Part shown: piece after piece, positions 5,482-7,315 of the stretch
Layout: the number at the start of each line of letters is the position of its first letter
How positions within the stretch are numbered: position 1 is the stretch's first letter
Assembly (NCBI GenBank): GCA_017940445.1
Contig: JAGAYQ010000033.1
Coordinates: 1-7,315 of the forward strand
From: Pyramidobacter sp.
GTDB taxonomy: Bacteria; Synergistota; Synergistia; Synergistales; Dethiosulfovibrionaceae
DNA length: 7,315 nucleotides
Reading direction: 5' to 3'
Position numbers and translations under genes: made by a program
The notes under the pieces: model-generated
What the model was told of the DNA's origin: nothing
The model's database searches: none
The model's input: the letters and a program-made list of their open reading frames with translations, nothing else

Positions 5482-7315
5482 TTGAAGGTGAAAAGGTTCC
5501 TTCTCACGATCCTGCTGGTCCTGACGACGCTGACGCTCCCTGCACTTGCGGCTGAGGACAAGCCGTACGTCGTGCTGGCGCTTTCGGGCGGCGGCGTCAA
5601 GGGATACGCGCATATCGGCGTGCTCGAAGTGCTTGAACGCGAGGGCGTGGGCATCGCCGGCATCGTCGGCACGAGCATGGGCTCGATCGTCGGCAGTCTC
5701 TACGCCAGCGGCAAGACGGCTGCCGAGCTCGACTCGATCGTCCGCGATGTCAATCTTGCCGAGCTGGTCACAGCCACGGGCGGCAACTACTTCAACGTGT
5801 CGGAGAAGATGAACCGCGACGTGAGCATGATCCGCCCCGAGATGCACATGAACAATCAGAACAAGCTCGTCGGTCCGCTCGGTCTCGTTGCCGGAACGGC
5901 GGTGCTGGAATATATCGCCCAGCTGCTTTCGCACGTCACTGTCACCGATTTTCGCAGGCTGCCCATCCCCTTCGCGGCCGTGGCAACCGACCTCGTCACC
6001 GGCGAAAAGGTGGTGCTGCGCCGCGGTTCGCTGGCCAGCGCCGTGCGCGCTTCGATGTCCATCCCCGGTGTGTTCGATCCGTGGGAGATCAACGGCCGTC
6101 TGCTTGTCGACGGCGGCATGGTCAGCAACATGCCTGTGGAGACGGCGCGGGAGCTGTTCCCCGGTTATCCTGTCATCGCGATCAACCTCACCAGCGAGCT
6201 GGAGCCGCGCGAAAACCTGGGCAGCATGATCGACGTGGTCAGCCAGTCGATCACCATCCTGACGATGCAGAATGTGCGCCGTGAGGCGGCTCTGGCCGAT
6301 CTGCTCATCAGTCCCGGCGTGAAGTCTTACCCGATGCTGGGCACCAATCCTGCGGGCGAGATCATCGATCAGGGACGCGTTGCGGCCGAGAAGATGCTGC
6401 CGCAGCTGCGCAAGCTGCTGGAGACGGCCCCGCGGCGTCCTGTCAAACGCCCGCACGAAGGCGAGCCCCAGCGGCCGCCGCATGTTGTCGGCGTGCGCGT
6501 CACCGGCGTGCCTGCGGATATGGCTCGGGCGATAGAGCGCGAGCTGCTCAAGGTGTGGATCGGACGTGAAGTGCCGATGAAGGAGGTCGTCGCCGCCAGC
6601 ACCTCGATCGCCGGCCGCGACGACGTGCGCAGCGTCGATTACGACCTCATCCACACGGAGCGCGGCGTGATCGTCGTGCTCAAGGTGCAGCGTCTGCCTC
6701 CGTACATTTACCGCATGGGCGGCTATGCGAGCACGTTGGCCTCCAAGGGCTGGCTGGAGATCTCCGGCAGCAGATACGACCTGTTCCAGTCCGGCGATAT
6801 GCTGACCTCGCGCGCCTATCTCGGCGACAACTGGGCGGCGGATTTCAACTACTACTGGGGCATGGACGTGCGCCGCAGCCGTTACTGGGAGGCTGATCTG
6901 ACGGCCTCGCGCTTCAAGATGGACTCTGAGGGCGGAAAGGTCGGCTGGCAGAAATACTCGTTCGACTTGCGCCGACACTACGTGCTGGGCGAGCGTCTGA
7001 GGCTCTCCGCAGGACTTGCCGGCGGAGCGTTTCGCCACGTTTCCGGAGCAGAGAGCGGCAACTACCTGGCGCCTGTGTTCTCTGCCTCGCTTAACCTGAT
7101 GGACGATCCGGAAGACCCGATCAACGGCTTCAAGTTTGATTTCGACGGCATGTGGATCGGCTCTGAGGACGCGTTCCTCTGGCGGGCAGCGATGTCGGGC
7201 CGCCGTGCGCTCAACAAGAATCTGGTCGCTGAGCTGCAGGGCGGGTACAGCGAAGGCAAGCAGAACGCCCATCTGCCGCTGGCGGCGTATCTGGGCGCGC
7301 GCGAAGAACTGTACA
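5482..7315 (+). CDS. Patatin-like phospholipase, type Vd autotransporter architecture (3' end outside window)
   Basis: The frame is open to the right edge, with 611 residues visible. The start is TTG 5482, 6 nt after GAGGTGG; no nearby ATG exists. Residues 1-23 form a signal peptide (KVKR, hydrophobic core, ALA|AED). The patatin domain shows GGGVKG (36-41, oxyanion loop), GTSMG (63-67, nucleophile S65) and DGG (D210 of the Ser-Asp dyad), so it should be an active lipid acyl hydrolase. A Pro/Arg-rich linker (about 315-333) leads to a POTRA-like domain (about 335-403). Aromatic, alternating beta-barrel strands follow from about 405, such as FNYYWGMDVRRSRYWEADLTA. This order (patatin, POTRA, Omp85-type barrel) is that of PlpD of Pseudomonas and FplA of Fusobacterium. 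These display or release a phospholipase A1 at the surface, with roles in lipid binding and host interaction. The missing part should be the remaining barrel strands, since the family is about 730-760 residues. An outer membrane is implied. Confidence 0.92.
   Translation, partial: MKVKRFLLTILLVLTTLTLPALAAEDKPYVVLALSGGGVKGYAHIGVLEVLEREGVGIAGIVGTSMGSIVGSLYASGKTAAELDSIVRDVNLAELVTATGGNYFNVSEKMNRDVSMIRPEMHMNNQNKLVGPLGLVAGTAVLEYIAQLLSHVTVTDFRRLPIPFAAVATDLVTGEKVVLRRGSLASAVRASMSIPGVFDPWEINGRLLVDGGMVSNMPVETARELFPGYPVIAINLTSELEPRENLGSMIDVVSQSITILTMQNVRREAALADLLISPGVKSYPMLGTNPAGEIIDQGRVAAEKMLPQLRKLLETAPRRPVKRPHEGEPQRPPHVVGVRVTGVPADMARAIERELLKVWIGREVPMKEVVAASTSIAGRDDVRSVDYDLIHTERGVIVVLKVQRLPPYIYRMGGYASTLASKGWLEISGSRYDLFQSGDMLTSRAYLGDNWAADFNYYWGMDVRRSRYWEADLTASRFKMDSEGGKVGWQKYSFDLRRHYVLGERLRLSAGLAGGAFRHVSGAESGNYLAPVFSASLNLMDDPEDPINGFKFDFDGMWIGSEDAFLWRAAMSGRRALNKNLVAELQGGYSEGKQNAHLPLAAYLGAREELY

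Noticed and set aside
5326..7272. A 648-codon open frame on the minus strand
   Set aside because: It is antisense to the patatin-like gene. The protein is rich in His, Arg, Ala and Gln with no domain, typical of the complement of a GC-rich coding frame.

Overview
The window (GC-rich, strong Shine-Dalgarno sites) looks like part of the chromosome of an anaerobic diderm with Firmicutes-like regulation. It combines a HutP-family antiterminator and intrinsic-terminator attenuators with a patatin/POTRA/beta-barrel protein that needs an outer membrane. Synergistota (Pyramidobacter-like) or Negativicutes would fit. This placement is inference, since no marker gene is present.

Layout. (1) 1-944, minus: membrane-anchored protein with a Pro/Ala/Lys-rich linker and a 2-keto-4-pentenoate hydratase/fumarylacetoacetate hydrolase-like domain. 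It runs off the left edge and has its own promoter (998-1026). (2) 1037-4803, minus: a regulated operon. From its promoter (-35 TTGCGC, 17 nt, extended -10 TATAAT) it reads through a leader with a terminator hairpin, a HutP-family gene (4210-4650), a second leader with a second terminator hairpin, an AtoE-family transporter (2579-3961), an amidase-signature hydrolase (1109-2563) and a final intrinsic terminator. (3) 4821-5349, plus: a divergently transcribed, unrecognised small membrane protein with its own promoter and terminator. (4) 5373 to the right edge, plus: an exported patatin-like phospholipase of type Vd autotransporter architecture, cut in its beta-barrel.

The most interesting part is the control of the minus-strand operon. 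Both leaders, one before hutP and one between hutP and the transporter, carry the same element on the transcribed strand: the 10-mer ACAAGTATAG within a cluster of NAG triplets, followed by a terminator hairpin, a U-run and the sequence GGAAAGGAG. NAG triplets are the known RNA target of Bacillus HutP. The HutP-like protein keeps all three metal-ligand histidines (HxxxH plus a C-terminal H). The simplest reading is that this protein, bound to a small ligand (L-histidine in Bacillus), relieves termination at two attenuators. One would control its own gene and one an uptake-plus-amide-hydrolysis pair rather than the classical histidine-degradation genes. That wiring is inferred from sequence and is not demonstrated.
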